In this document: one piece after another, positions 18,864 to 28,363 of the stretch | Layout: every line of letters starts with the position of its first letter | Position numbering within the stretch: the stretch's first letter is position 1 | NCBI RefSeq assembly: GCF_000013365.1 | Contig: NC_007778.1 | Location: forward strand, 2,914,001-2,978,000 | Source of the DNA: Rhodopseudomonas palustris HaA2 | Lineage (GTDB): Bacteria; Pseudomonadota; Alphaproteobacteria; Rhizobiales; Xanthobacteraceae | DNA length: 64,000 nt | Direction of reading: 5' to 3' | Made by a program: the position numbers and the translations under genes | Notes under the pieces: model-generated | Told to the model about the DNA's origin: nothing | Databases searched by the model: none | The model's input: the letters and a program-made list of their open reading frames with translations, nothing else

Positions 18864-19616
18864 TCAGGCCGTGGGTGATGGATGCGATCCGGCGGAGCGG
18901 GGCGAATGCTCGGCGATCGGTTCATGCTCGGCGCGGATGCCGAACAACTCCGCCTGCGCCAGCCGACGGACGGCGATTTCGAGCTTCCGTGTCCGCTCGG
19001 CATCGAATGTGTCCCAGCCGAGTGAACTCAGCATGACGTTGCGCAGGGTGCGGAAATTGGAGATTGCGCCGAGCACGATCGCGGTGCGGATCTTCAGATC
19101 CTCGTCGTTCGGCGAACGGCCGGTCGCGGCGGCGACTTCCGCGATCAGGGCGCTCTGAAAGCGCGCGACGGATTGATAATAGATGATGCGAAACGCATCG
19201 TCGGCGTCGCGCTCGCAGCGCACGAAGAACACCGTCCAGGCTTCCGGCTCGGCGTTGCCGGCGATGAACTGGAAGAAGCGCATCACCACCGCGTCGATGT
19301 GGCCGACCGGATCGACGCTGGCGGTGCGCAGCGTGTCGATCAGCGGCTCGATGCGGGAGCGCATGTAGTCGGCGATCGCCTGCGCGGCGGCGAGGTAGAG
19401 TTCGCGCTTGCCGCCGAAATGGTAGGGGATCGCCGCCTGGTTGACGCCGGCTCGCTCCGCCAACTGGCGCGTGGTGGCGCCGTCGTAGCCGACCGACCCG
19501 AACACCTCGATCGCCGCCTCGATCATGCGGGCGCGGGTGTCGCTGGCGGGCGGTGCCATGGGCCTGTCGTGTGCGGCGTGTCTGTTCGGCATCATCGTCG
19601 GAATCATCGTCAGCAT
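18864..19616 (-). CDS. TetR/AcrR-family regulator (CecR-like)
   Basis: Transcriptional repressor, 250 residues. The N-terminal helix-turn-helix is clear (IEVFGSVGYDGATTRQLAERAGVNQAAIPYHFGGKRELY, about residues 37-75). The C-terminal ligand domain resembles the CecR/YbiH branch (MRFFQFIAGNAEPEAW). The start at 19616 gives a 26-residue leader; the Met at 'MAPPASD', 19 codons later, is an equally possible start. A perfect palindrome 17 bp upstream is likely its own operator. The gene overlaps the transcription unit of the coiled-coil protein downstream, which may be its target. Confidence 0.85.
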   Translation of the reverse strand: MLTMIPTMMPNRHAAHDRPMAPPASDTRARMIEAAIEVFGSVGYDGATTRQLAERAGVNQAAIPYHFGGKRELYLAAAQAIADYMRSRIEPLIDTLRTASVDPVGHIDAVVMRFFQFIAGNAEPEAWTVFFVRCERDADDAFRIIYYQSVARFQSALIAEVAAATGRSPNDEDLKIRTAIVLGAISNFRTLRNVMLSSLGWDTFDAERTRKLEIAVRRLAQAELFGIRAEHEPIAEHSPRSAGSHPSPTA

Positions 19617-19632
19617 CTCATGGGCCGACCTA

Positions 19633-19648
19633 ATTCATTCGAATGAAT
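19633..19648. promoter_or_regulatory. Perfect 16-bp palindrome, likely TetR operator
   Basis: ATTCATTCGAATGAAT is an exact inverted repeat lying 17 bp before the TetR-family start codon, the usual position and form of an autoregulatory operator. It stands out as AT-rich in GC-rich surroundings. The rest of 19617-19897 holds no convincing gene. Confidence 0.6.
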
Positions 19649-19897
19649 GAGGCGTTGAGATGGATCAAACCGCTGCTCGGCCGGCTTGGGCGAGGGTGGC
19701 AGGCAACGGGCTGTGGGCAGTCGGGAACGGACAGCAGCGAGGCTGGGACGCGCGGTCAGCATCGGACAGCCGGCAGCCACGGCAGGCGAGGCGATGCCGG
19801 TCGACCGCAAGCGAAGGGCGTTGCTCGCATGTCGAACCGGCTGACGGAGGCAGGCGTACCTCGTTCGTGCCCGCATGGAGCGGCCGTTCGCCCGACG

Positions 19898-19925
19898 AAA
19901 AAAGGCGCCCCGCGAGGGGCGCCTT
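19898..19925 (-). terminator. Rho-independent terminator of glnA
   Basis: On the minus strand an 8-bp GC stem (GGCGCCCC-TCGC-GGGGCGCC) followed by TTTTTT, 45 bp after the glnA stop. Confidence 0.9.
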
Positions 19926-19967
19926 GGTTGTTGTCGAGCCCGTCGGCCGATCCGGCCGAGGAGTGGC

Positions 19968-21377
19968 TTACTGCGAGTAGTACATCTCGAACTCGACCGG
20001 GTGCGGCGTCATTTCGAAGCGCATCACTTCGGTCATCTTCAGCTCGATATAGGCGTCGATGAAGTCGTCGTCGAACACGCCGCCGGCCTTGAGGAAGGCG
20101 CGGTCCTTGTCGAGATTCTCGAGCGCCTCGCGCAGCGAACCGCAGACCGTCGGGATCGACTTCAGCTCTTCCTTCGGCAGATCGTAGAGGTCCTTGTCCA
20201 TCGCCGGACCCGGATCGATCTTGTTCTTGATGCCGTCGAGGCCGGCCATCAGCATCGCGGCGAAGGCGAGATAGGGGTTCGCCATCGGATCCGGGAAGCG
20301 GACTTCGACGCGCTTGGCCTTCGGGTTGGTGGTGTAGGGGATGCGGCAGGAAGCCGAACGGTTGCGGGCCGAATAGGCCAGCAGCACCGGGGCTTCATAG
20401 CCGGGGACCAGGCGCTTGTAGGAATTGGTCGACGGGTTGGTGAAGGCGTTGATCGCCTTGGCGTGGCTGATGATGCCGCCGATGTAGTGCAGGCAGGTCT
20501 CGGACAGGTCGGCGTATTTGTTGCCGGCGAACACCGGCTTGCCGTCCTTCCAGATCGACTGGTGCACATGCATGCCCGAGCCGTTGTCGCCGAACACCGG
20601 CTTCGGCATGAAGGTCGCGGTCTTGCCGTAGATGTGGGCGACCTGATGGATGCAGTATTTGTAGATCTGCATCTGGTCGGCCATGTGGGTCAGGGTGTCG
20701 AACTTCATGCCGAGCTCGTGCTGGGCGGAAGCGACTTCGTGGTGATGCTTCTCGACCTTGACGCCCATCCGCGCCATCGCGCCGAGCATTTCCGAGCGCA
20801 TGTCCTGCACCGAATCCTGCGGCGGGACCGGGAAGTAGCCGGCCTTGGTGCGGATGCGGTGGCCGAGATTGCCGCCCTCGTATTCGGTGTCGGAGTTGGT
20901 CGGCAGTTCCGACGAATCCAGCTTGAAGCCGGTGTTGTACGGGTTCGCCGAATAGCGCACGTCGTCGAACACGAAGAACTCGGCTTCCGGACCGACGAAC
21001 ACCGAGTCGCCGACGCCCATCGCCTTGACCTGGGCCTCGGCCTTCTTGGCGATGCCGCGCGGGTCGCGGTTGTAGGGCTCACCGGTCGACGGCTCGAGGA
21101 TGTCGCAGGTGATGACCATGGTGGTCTCGGCGAAGAACGGGTCGATCACCGCGGTGGTCGGGTCGAGCATCAGCATCATGTCGGATTCATTGATCGCCTT
21201 CCAGCCGGCGATCGAGGAACCGTCGAACATCGTGCCCTCGGCGAAGATCTCCTCGTCGATCATGCTGACGTCGAAAGTGACGTGCTGCCACTTGCCGCGC
21301 GGGTCGGTGAAACGAAGATCGACGTACTTGACGTCGTTGTCCTTGATGGATTTCAGGACTTCTTTGGCGGTGGTCAT
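19968..21377 (-). CDS. glnA: Glutamine synthetase type I
   Basis: Makes glutamine from glutamate, ammonia and ATP; forms a cytoplasmic dodecamer central to nitrogen assimilation. The 469-residue protein is the standard GSI-beta length. Visible signatures are the N-terminal FDGSSIAGW loop, the metal and ATP site segments PEAEFFVFD and [10 protein letters not shown], and the adenylylation site KDLYDLP with Tyr398, so activity should be switched by GlnE. It is the second gene of a glnB-glnA operon, 110 bp after glnB, and has a strong terminator. Confidence 0.97.
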   Translation of the reverse strand: MTTAKEVLKSIKDNDVKYVDLRFTDPRGKWQHVTFDVSMIDEEIFAEGTMFDGSSIAGWKAINESDMMLMLDPTTAVIDPFFAETTMVITCDILEPSTGEPYNRDPRGIAKKAEAQVKAMGVGDSVFVGPEAEFFVFDDVRYSANPYNTGFKLDSSELPTNSDTEYEGGNLGHRIRTKAGYFPVPPQDSVQDMRSEMLGAMARMGVKVEKHHHEVASAQHELGMKFDTLTHMADQMQIYKYCIHQVAHIYGKTATFMPKPVFGDNGSGMHVHQSIWKDGKPVFAGNKYADLSETCLHYIGGIISHAKAINAFTNPSTNSYKRLVPGYEAPVLLAYSARNRSASCRIPYTTNPKAKRVEVRFPDPMANPYLAFAAMLMAGLDGIKNKIDPGPAMDKDLYDLPKEELKSIPTVCGSLREALENLDKDRAFLKAGGVFDDDFIDAYIELKMTEVMRFEMTPHPVEFEMYYSQ

Positions 21378-21487
21378 GAGTACCCCTTGTGCTTAAGGTC
21401 GTCGTAAATGCTGAAGGTGGTCGTGCGTTTGCGGCCGCACGCGGCCGCAAGGTGATGCGATCAGGCTGGAGGTGATAGGCCGTTGGA

Positions 21488-21826
<339 letters not shown>

Positions 21827-22027
21827 TTAGACTCTCCCCGGACTTCCCACGTGACTCGGCGATTGTATGACAGATTGCGCGGCGCTGCGCAGTGGATCGA
21901 TGACACCGCGTGCCGAATGGGTAAGCAGCTCCGTCTGCGGTCCGGACATGCCTGAAAACCGGAGACGGTCGCGCGCAGACCCCGCCGAGATCGGCGAGCG
22001 CGGGGGATCGAAACATGGCTTCCGTAA

Positions 22028-22045
22028 AAGCAGGGTCCATGCCAA
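22028..22045 (-). promoter_or_regulatory. Sigma-54 promoter of glnB-glnA
   Basis: The minus strand reads TTGGCATGGACCCTGCTT: the -24 GG and -12 GC pairs are 12 bp apart and most consensus positions (YTGGCAcgrnnntTGCW) match. A transcription start near 22018 would give a leader of about 190 nt. This fits nitrogen control by NtrC, though no clear NtrC site was found in 22046-22200. The rest of 21827-22240 has no gene; an AT-rich TATAAT at 22156-22161 (minus) lacks a good -35. Confidence 0.7.
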
Positions 22046-22240
22046 ATTGCCAGAATGGCTGATTGTGGAGCGTTATCAGATTATTAAGGCCGCGTCCGCG
22101 TAGACTTTCGAGATCAGCCCGCATCGCGACTGACTAATGATAGGGCGGTCGGCTTATTATATGTGCAATCTGAGGGGCGGTTGTGGGCGCGTTCTGGGGC
22201 CTGCTGCCTCAGTGTGAGGCGAGAGTACTGGGAATTGGGC

Positions 22241-23740
22241 ATGGAGCTACTGACGCCCGCTGAAATGGACCGCGCGGACCTGCTCACGATCGCCTGGGGA
22301 TCGTCCGGCTTCGCCTTGATGCTGCATGCCGGCCGGCATGTCGCGCAGGCTGCGATCGAGCTGGCGGAAACCGGACCGATCCTGGTGATCGCCGGTCCCG
22401 GCAACAATGGCGGCGACGGTTTGATCGCGGCCACCGAGCTGGTGGCGCTCGGCCGCACCGTGCACGTCATGTTGCTCGGCGAGCGCGACGCGCTGAAAGG
22501 CGATGCGGCGCTGGCGGCGCGGGAGTGGAAGGGGCCGCTGCTGCCGTTCCTGCCACAGTCGATCGGGACGCCGTCTCTGATCATCGACGCGCTGTTCGGC
22601 TCCGGCCTCAATCGGCCGGTGAAGGATCAGGCGCTGGAGATGATCGAGGCGGTCAACGCCACCGGCGTGCCGGTGCTGGCCGTCGATCTGCCGAGCGGCA
22701 TCAACGGCGCCACCGGCGCGGTGATGGGCGCCGCGATCAGGGCACGTGAGACGGTGACGTTCTTCCGCCGCAAGCCCGGGCATCTGCTGGTGCCGGGGCG
22801 GCTGTATTGCGGCAAGCTGAAGGTCGCCGACATCGGCATCGATCCGGCGGTGCTCGACGAGATCAAGCCGCAGGCGTTCGAGAACGATCCGAATCTGTGG
22901 CTGCCGCATTTCCCGGTGCCGCGCGCCGACGGCCACAAATACGGCCGCGGCCATGCCGTGGTGATCTCCGGCGAACTGTCGCAGACCGGCGCGGCGCGGC
23001 TGGCGGCCCGCGGGGCGTTGCGGGCCGGTGCGGGGCTGGTGACGCTGGCGTCACCGTGCGATGCGCTCGCGGTGAATGCCACGGCGCTGACCGCCGTGAT
23101 GGTCCGAGCGATCGATACGCCGGACCAATTGGCGGGAATGCTGGCCGACCGCCGTTTCAATGCCGTCGGCGTCGGGCCCGGCGCGGGCATCGACGACCGC
23201 ACCCGCGGCAACGTGCTGGCGGCGCTGGCGGCGGGCGCCGGCACGGTGCTCGATGCCGACGCGCTGACGGTGTTCGCAGGTGCCCCCGAGACGCTGTTCG
23301 AGGCGATCAAATCCGGCGCCAATCCACAGGTTGTCCTCACCCCGCACGAGGGCGAATTCCCTCGCTTGTTCAGTGATATGAGCAACAAAAATCCACTTCG
23401 CTCGAAACTCGAACGGGTCCGCGTAGCTGCGCAACGTTCGGGGGCCGTGGTGTTGCTCAAGGGCCCGGACACGGTGGTCGCCTCACCGGACGGCCGCGCG
23501 GCGATCGCCTTCAACGCGCCGCCCTGGCTGGCGACGGCGGGCTCCGGAGACGTGCTGACAGGCATCATCACCGGATTGCTGGCACAGCGGGTGGCGGCGT
23601 TCGAGGCGGCCTGCATCGGCGTGTGGATGCACGGTGAGGCGGCCTGCGAGGCTGGGCCCGGCCTGATCGCCGAGGACCTGACCGAGACGCTGCCGGCGGT
23701 GATCCGGCGGGTCTATGACGAACTCGGCATCGAGTACTGA
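22241..23740 (+). CDS. nnr: Bifunctional NAD(P)H-hydrate repair enzyme
   Basis: Repairs damaged NAD(P)H: the N-terminal domain epimerises R- to S-NAD(P)HX and the C-terminal domain dehydrates S-NAD(P)HX using ADP. The 499-residue protein has the YjeF_N motif GPGNNGGDGL (about residues 50-59) and the carbohydrate-kinase-like domain with VGPGAG, LTPHEGEF, LLKGPDTVV and the catalytic region WLATAGSGDVLTG. The ATG at 22241 (MELLTPAEM) is used; the open frame upstream lacks family similarity. It lies divergent from glnB. Confidence 0.93.
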   Translation: MELLTPAEMDRADLLTIAWGSSGFALMLHAGRHVAQAAIELAETGPILVIAGPGNNGGDGLIAATELVALGRTVHVMLLGERDALKGDAALAAREWKGPLLPFLPQSIGTPSLIIDALFGSGLNRPVKDQALEMIEAVNATGVPVLAVDLPSGINGATGAVMGAAIRARETVTFFRRKPGHLLVPGRLYCGKLKVADIGIDPAVLDEIKPQAFENDPNLWLPHFPVPRADGHKYGRGHAVVISGELSQTGAARLAARGALRAGAGLVTLASPCDALAVNATALTAVMVRAIDTPDQLAGMLADRRFNAVGVGPGAGIDDRTRGNVLAALAAGAGTVLDADALTVFAGAPETLFEAIKSGANPQVVLTPHEGEFPRLFSDMSNKNPLRSKLERVRVAAQRSGAVVLLKGPDTVVASPDGRAAIAFNAPPWLATAGSGDVLTGIITGLLAQRVAAFEAACIGVWMHGEAACEAGPGLIAEDLTETLPAVIRRVYDELGIEY

Positions 23741-23764
23741 TCGAGGGCGGTTCAACCCGCCTCA

Positions 23765-23897
23765 GCGTCATCCTGAGGCGCTCGGCGTGCCGCGCTCCTG
23801 GCGCGGCGCGTCGGGCCTCGAAGGATGGGCGGCAAGCTCGGACAGTGCCGTTGGGCCATCCTTCGAGGCTCGCTGCGCTCGCACCTCAGGATGACGC
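23765..23897. repeat. Dispersed palindromic repeat (GCGTCATCCTGAGG family)
   Basis: A 133-bp imperfect palindrome with ends GCGTCATCCTGAGG and CCTCAGGATGACGC and inner arms CCTCGAAGGATG and CATCCTTCGAGG. It is a different family from the copies at 8093 and 12197. It lies between the converging ends of nnr and the multicopper-oxidase-like gene and may end transcription from both sides. Confidence 0.85.
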
Positions 23898-23957
23898 CTT
23901 GATGTGGAGCGAATGCTCTAGAAATTGCTGTAATGTTCAATCCTTGGAACCGAACGT

Positions 23958-25286
23958 TCAACTGACGGCGTAGCTCCGCAGCAGCCGCGGCGCGGACCAT
24001 TTCGCGGCGAACGCTTCGATCAGCCACAGGCCCGGATATTCGGCGGCGAAGGCGATGCGCTGGGTCTGGCCGGCGTCGATCGCCAGCGTATCCAGCCAGA
24101 ACGGCTTCCAGCCGTCGTCGAGCCGGTCGAGCAGCCGGAAATGATGGCCGTGCAGATGAAAGATCATCGGCATCGTCGCGCGGTTGTTCAAGGTCAGCAC
24201 GACGGTGCGGCCGCGCTTGGCCTGGAAGGCGGGGCCTTTGGCGGCAACGAATGTGTCGGGCGCGAACCAGTCGAGCTGCGCCGAGGTCAGCGCGCCGAGC
24301 GGCAGGTCGACGCGAAGCGCCGAGCTGAGCGGGAGCTGCGCCGGCAGACCATTGTCGGGCAGGGGCGCGGGCAGTGGCAGCGGTGCTGGCCGCAGCGGAG
24401 GCTCGCTCGACGTGACGAGTCGTGCGATCGGCGTCGGCTTGCCGCCGTCGAGCAGCGTGATCGCAGACGTCGCGCCCGGCGGCCTTGTGGCATCGAGCAG
24501 CACATCGACGCGGGTGCCGGGCGCCAGCACCAGCGTGCCGTTGCGCGCCAAAAAGGGCTCGGCCGGCTGGCTGTCGAGGGCGATCACCCGCACGTCGTGA
24601 TCGTCGATTCTCAGTGCGATCACATTGCGCTGGCAGGCGTTGATGAAGCGGAGCCTGAACCGGCCATTGGCGCGCAGCGTGATGTCCGCGGTCGGCTGGC
24701 CGTTGACGGTGTACAGCCACGGCATATCGCCGGCGTCGAGTCCGGACGCGAGCGGCTTGCCGTCGCTGCCGAGTCTCGCATCCTCGATCAGCACGACCTC
24801 GTCGCCATCGACCTGCGGCGGGGTGGCCTCCTGCACCACCAGCGGCAGCGCCGGCATCGGCGCCGGGCCGCCATCGGCGGTGAGGCGGAGGTCGACGAGC
24901 AGGGTGCCGGCGGCGCGCAACGGGATCACGAAGCTGTCGTTGCCGCCGGGCGGCACCGGCCGGCGGGCGACCAGCGGCTCGGCGGCCGCCACGCCGTCGA
25001 GCCCGCGCCAGCTCAGCAGCGCCGGCTGCGTCAGCCCGTTCTCGAACCGCACCGCCACCTCGTCGCCACGCCGCAGCACGACGGTTTCGGCGAGCGCCAG
25101 CATCGGTCGCGCCACCGGCGCGCCGCCGGCTTTCAGCACGGTCGTTCCTGCCGCAGCGCGCAGCGTCAGCGTCTTGCGCGGCGTTGTCGATTGGGCGAAT
25201 CCCGGCAACGGCAGGCCGGCGAAGGCGGTGCCCCCGAGGGCGGCGAGAACGCTGCGGCGCGACAGCGAGGCGAGGGCGTTGGTCAT
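23958..25286 (-). CDS. Multicopper-oxidase-fold protein lacking most copper ligands
   Basis: A 442-residue periplasmic protein with a twin-arginine signal (LSRRSVLAALGG) and three cupredoxin-like domains. Active multicopper oxidases carry four His motifs; here only the third remains (FHLHGHHF). The first HxHG site reads LSWRGLDG, the second reads LLVDLRL, and the C-terminal HCHxxxH region reads GLWLIEAFAAKW, so type 1 and trinuclear copper sites cannot form. This resembles FtsP/SufI, a copper-free structural relative, but assignment to FtsP is not certain. The start ATG at 25286 puts the Arg-Arg pair 10 residues in; the frame is open to 25373. Confidence 0.8.
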   Translation of the reverse strand: MTNALASLSRRSVLAALGGTAFAGLPLPGFAQSTTPRKTLTLRAAAGTTVLKAGGAPVARPMLALAETVVLRRGDEVAVRFENGLTQPALLSWRGLDGVAAAEPLVARRPVPPGGNDSFVIPLRAAGTLLVDLRLTADGGPAPMPALPLVVQEATPPQVDGDEVVLIEDARLGSDGKPLASGLDAGDMPWLYTVNGQPTADITLRANGRFRLRFINACQRNVIALRIDDHDVRVIALDSQPAEPFLARNGTLVLAPGTRVDVLLDATRPPGATSAITLLDGGKPTPIARLVTSSEPPLRPAPLPLPAPLPDNGLPAQLPLSSALRVDLPLGALTSAQLDWFAPDTFVAAKGPAFQAKRGRTVVLTLNNRATMPMIFHLHGHHFRLLDRLDDGWKPFWLDTLAIDAGQTQRIAFAAEYPGLWLIEAFAAKWSAPRLLRSYAVS

Positions 25287-25435
25287 GGCCGATGCGGACC
25301 ATGTTCGCGCCGTGCTGTCCACTGCGGCGGGCCGCCGCGGAAGCTGCAGTGCAGCGGGATTTTCTTGATGCACAACCTATATGTCATGTTATAAGCCCGC
25401 CGCCCGCGGCATCGCGGCCGGACATGATGCTCTTC

Positions 25436-25520
<85 letters not shown>

Positions 25521-25671
25521 CGCAAGTGCTCTTGCTCATGACGCATTTCCGGTGGGCCGGGTCCGCAGGGACACGCGCCCGCCAAGCCACCGGTGCAGGC
25601 GAGACGCCGCGCATCGCAACACTCGACACCTCCAGCCGCCCGGCTGGGTCACACGGAAGAAGATCGACGCC

Positions 25672-27030
25672 ATGCAGGTCAAGGAAACCGTCGCCGACGG
25701 GTTGAAGCGCGAATTCGAAGTCAATGTCCCGGCTGCGGACATCGACGCCCAGGTCGATGCGCGTCTGGTCGACCTGAAGGACAAGGTGAAGCTCAACGGC
25801 TTCCGTCCCGGCAAGGTCCCGGTCAGCCATCTGAAGCGCGTCTACGGCCGCTCCGTCGCCGCCGAGACCATCGACAAGCTGGTCCGCGAGACCAATGACG
25901 GCATCTTCGCCGAGCGCGGCTTCCGCCTCGCCACCGAGCCGAAGATCACGATGCCGCAGGACCAGAAAGTGGTCGAGGACATCCTCGCCGGCAAGTCGGA
26001 CCTGAATTACACCGTCGCGATCGAAGTGGTGCCGACCATCGAACTCGCCGACTTCAAGAGCTTCTCGGTCGAGAAGCCGGTGGTCGAGGTTTCGGACTCC
26101 GACGTCGATGATGCGATCAAGCGGATCGCCGAGGCCAATCGCGCCTATGCCGACAAGGCCGAGGGCGCCAAGGCTGAAAGCGGCGACCGGGTGACGATCT
26201 CGTTCAAGGGCTCGATCGAGGGCGTGCCGTTCGACGGCGGCACCGGCGAGGACATCCCGGTGGTGATCGGCTCGAACAGCTTCATCCCGGGTTTCGAGGA
26301 TCAGCTGATCGGCATCGCCGTCGGCGAGACCCGCACCATCAAGGTGACGTTCCCGACCAACTATGCCAGCGAGACGCTGGCCGGCAAGCCGGCCGAGTTC
26401 GAGACCACCGCGACCAAGGTCGAGGCGCCGCAGGACACCACGATCGATGACGAATTCGCCAAGACGCTCGGCATGGAATCGCTCGACAAGCTGAAGGAAG
26501 CCGCCAAGGCGCGGCTCGCCGCGGAATACGCCGGCGCCACCCGGCTGCGCGTCAAGCGCCAGCTGCTCGACCGCCTCGACGAAACCCACAAATTCGATGC
26601 GCCGCCGTCGCTGGTGGAGCAGGAATTCGCCGTGATGTGGCAGTCGATCAACGCCGAGATGCAGCAGAACGGCAAGAGCTTCGCCGACGAGGACACCACC
26701 GAGGAGGCGGCGCGCGAGGAATATCGCAAGATCGCCGACCGCCGCGTCCGCCTCGGCCTGGTGCTGTCGGAGATCGGCGAGAAGAACAAGATCCAGGTCA
26801 CCGACGACGAGGTCAGCCGCGCGGTGATCGAGCGCGCCCGGCAGATGCCCGGCCGCGAGAAGGAAGTCTGGGACTTCTACCGCAGCAACGCCGAGGCGCT
26901 GGCTCAGCTCCGCGCCCCGATCTACGAGGACAAGGTGGTCGATTTCATCCTCGAACTCGCTACCGTGACCGAGAAGCCGGTCACCCGCGAGGAACTCTAC
27001 AAGGACGACGACGACAAGACCGCCGCCTGA
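25672..27030 (+). CDS. tig: Trigger factor, ribosome-bound chaperone
   Basis: Peptidyl-prolyl isomerase and chaperone that meets nascent chains at the ribosome exit. The 452-residue protein has the ribosome-binding signature near the N-terminus ([18 protein letters not shown], about residues 43-60), an FKBP domain ([20 protein letters not shown] to about 250) and the helical C-terminal arms. Start ATG at 25672 (MQVKETV). It heads the tig-clpP-clpX-lon block but has its own terminator. Confidence 0.95.
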   Translation: MQVKETVADGLKREFEVNVPAADIDAQVDARLVDLKDKVKLNGFRPGKVPVSHLKRVYGRSVAAETIDKLVRETNDGIFAERGFRLATEPKITMPQDQKVVEDILAGKSDLNYTVAIEVVPTIELADFKSFSVEKPVVEVSDSDVDDAIKRIAEANRAYADKAEGAKAESGDRVTISFKGSIEGVPFDGGTGEDIPVVIGSNSFIPGFEDQLIGIAVGETRTIKVTFPTNYASETLAGKPAEFETTATKVEAPQDTTIDDEFAKTLGMESLDKLKEAAKARLAAEYAGATRLRVKRQLLDRLDETHKFDAPPSLVEQEFAVMWQSINAEMQQNGKSFADEDTTEEAAREEYRKIADRRVRLGLVLSEIGEKNKIQVTDDEVSRAVIERARQMPGREKEVWDFYRSNAEALAQLRAPIYEDKVVDFILELATVTEKPVTREELYKDDDDKTAA

Positions 27031-27052
27031 GCCAGTCTTCTGTAACTATTCC

Positions 27053-27090
27053 AACGGCCGCCGTGACCACCCGTCACGGCGGCCGTTCTG
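27053..27090 (+). terminator. Terminator after tig
   Basis: A perfect 15-bp stem (AACGGCCGCCGTGAC) with a CACCC loop, then TTCTG. The remaining part of 27031-27339 upstream of clpP shows no gene and no promoter I can place with confidence. Confidence 0.85.
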
Positions 27091-27339
27091 CGTCGTGAGG
27101 CGGCGTTAACGATGCGGCTTGAAAGCCGGGCGATTCGGCCGTGAGTCGGCGCTGTCTGTTTTGCCGTCGCCCGCCGAATCAGTATCAACTCGGGCGAGAA
27201 GCGGGTCTCACCCTTGTCGCCGGGCAATCGGCTCATATCTGAGCACTCGCTTCACGTCCTGCATCACGGGACGATCGCTCGCTGCGAGGCCTGTGTTTCG
27301 GGCCCGCGAGCGTCGTCTTCGACAACCTTCAGGTGAATT

Positions 27340-27978
27340 ATGCGCGATCCGGTGGAAACCTACATGAACCTCGTGCCGATGGTGGTCGAGCAGACCAACC
27401 GCGGCGAACGGGCCTACGACATCTTCTCGCGCCTCCTGAAAGAGCGGATCATCTTCCTGACCGGACCGGTCGAGGACGGCATGTCGACTTTGGTCGTCGC
27501 CCAGCTGCTGTTTCTCGAAGCCGAGAATCCGAAGAAGGAAATCTCGATGTACATCAACTCGCCGGGCGGGGTGGTGACGTCGGGCCTGGCGATCTACGAC
27601 ACCATGCAGTTCATCCGCCCGCCGGTGTCGACGCTGTGCACCGGCCAGGCCGCCTCGATGGGGTCGCTGCTGCTGGCCGCCGGCCACAAGGATATGCGGT
27701 TCTCTCTGCCGAACGCCCGGATCATGGTGCATCAGCCGTCCGGCGGCTTCCAGGGCCAGGCCACCGACATCATGCTGCACGCCCAGGAAATCCTGAACCT
27801 GAAGAAGCGCCTCAACGAGATCTACGTCCATCACACCGGCCAGACCTACAAGGCGATCGAGGACGCGCTGGAGCGCGACAAGTTCCTCACCGCCGACATG
27901 GCGCGCGATTTCGGGATCGTGGACAAGGTGATCGACAAGCGCGCCGAGGAGTCGGCCCCCGGCCCGAAGGTGGCCTGA
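27340..27978 (+). CDS. clpP: ATP-dependent Clp protease proteolytic subunit
   Basis: Serine protease that forms the double-heptamer chamber fed by ClpX and ClpA. The 212-residue protein has the catalytic triad Ser106 (GQAASMGS), His131 (MVHQPSGG) and Asp180 (ALERDKF). The N-terminus lacks a long propeptide. Followed by clpX as in most proteobacteria, here 385 bp away with its own upstream region. A short hairpin (GATCGGG-GTT-CCCGATC, 27977-27993) overlaps the stop and may attenuate read-through. Confidence 0.96.
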   Translation: MRDPVETYMNLVPMVVEQTNRGERAYDIFSRLLKERIIFLTGPVEDGMSTLVVAQLLFLEAENPKKEISMYINSPGGVVTSGLAIYDTMQFIRPPVSTLCTGQAASMGSLLLAAGHKDMRFSLPNARIMVHQPSGGFQGQATDIMLHAQEILNLKKRLNEIYVHHTGQTYKAIEDALERDKFLTADMARDFGIVDKVIDKRAEESAPGPKVA

Positions 27979-27993
27979 TCGGGGTTCCCGATC

Positions 27994-28363
27994 GGTTCTG
28001 AACCTCGTGAAACCCTCAGGGACACCCTGGATGTTCCGCTTTCGTCCCATGTCTCCCGTGGCAAACGCGCAACTCTGCCCTGTTTTCAGGAATGCGGGGT
28101 CGCGCCCACGCGGCAAATCACGCTATTGTCACGCGCCTCGGCGTACTGCCGATTAGCGAATTCTTGATAGACGGGTGCCAGCATGGTTGGCTGAACCTGA
28201 TCGACGAAAGTGTTTGGGGGATTCGAAACGGTCGCGATTGGTGCGGCCACAGACGTGCGGGGGTCTTTTCTGGTACGGGATTTGCTCCATTTCTACCAAC
28301 TCTGCCGGGTTCTGCCGGAAGACGAGGGCACCAGAGAAGACCGAACTGCGGACGGAGAACGAA
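27994..28363. other. clpP-clpX intergenic region
   Basis: About 370 bases with no credible gene. It should hold the clpX promoter; no -35/-10 pair was convincing. The clpX ribosome-binding site GGAG lies at 28354-28357. Confidence 0.4.

Noticed and set aside
18356-19003. A 215-codon minus-strand frame overlapping the TetR and coiled-coil genes
   Set aside because: It is an out-of-frame Ser/Arg/Pro-rich shadow; both genes have clear frames of their own.
19875-21407. A 510-codon plus-strand frame opposite glnA
   Set aside because: Shadow frame with low-complexity Arg/His/Val product; glnA on the other strand is unambiguous.
27118-27124. CTTGAAA as an RpoH -35 box for clpP
   Set aside because: No CCCCAT-like or other -10 element lies at a suitable distance.
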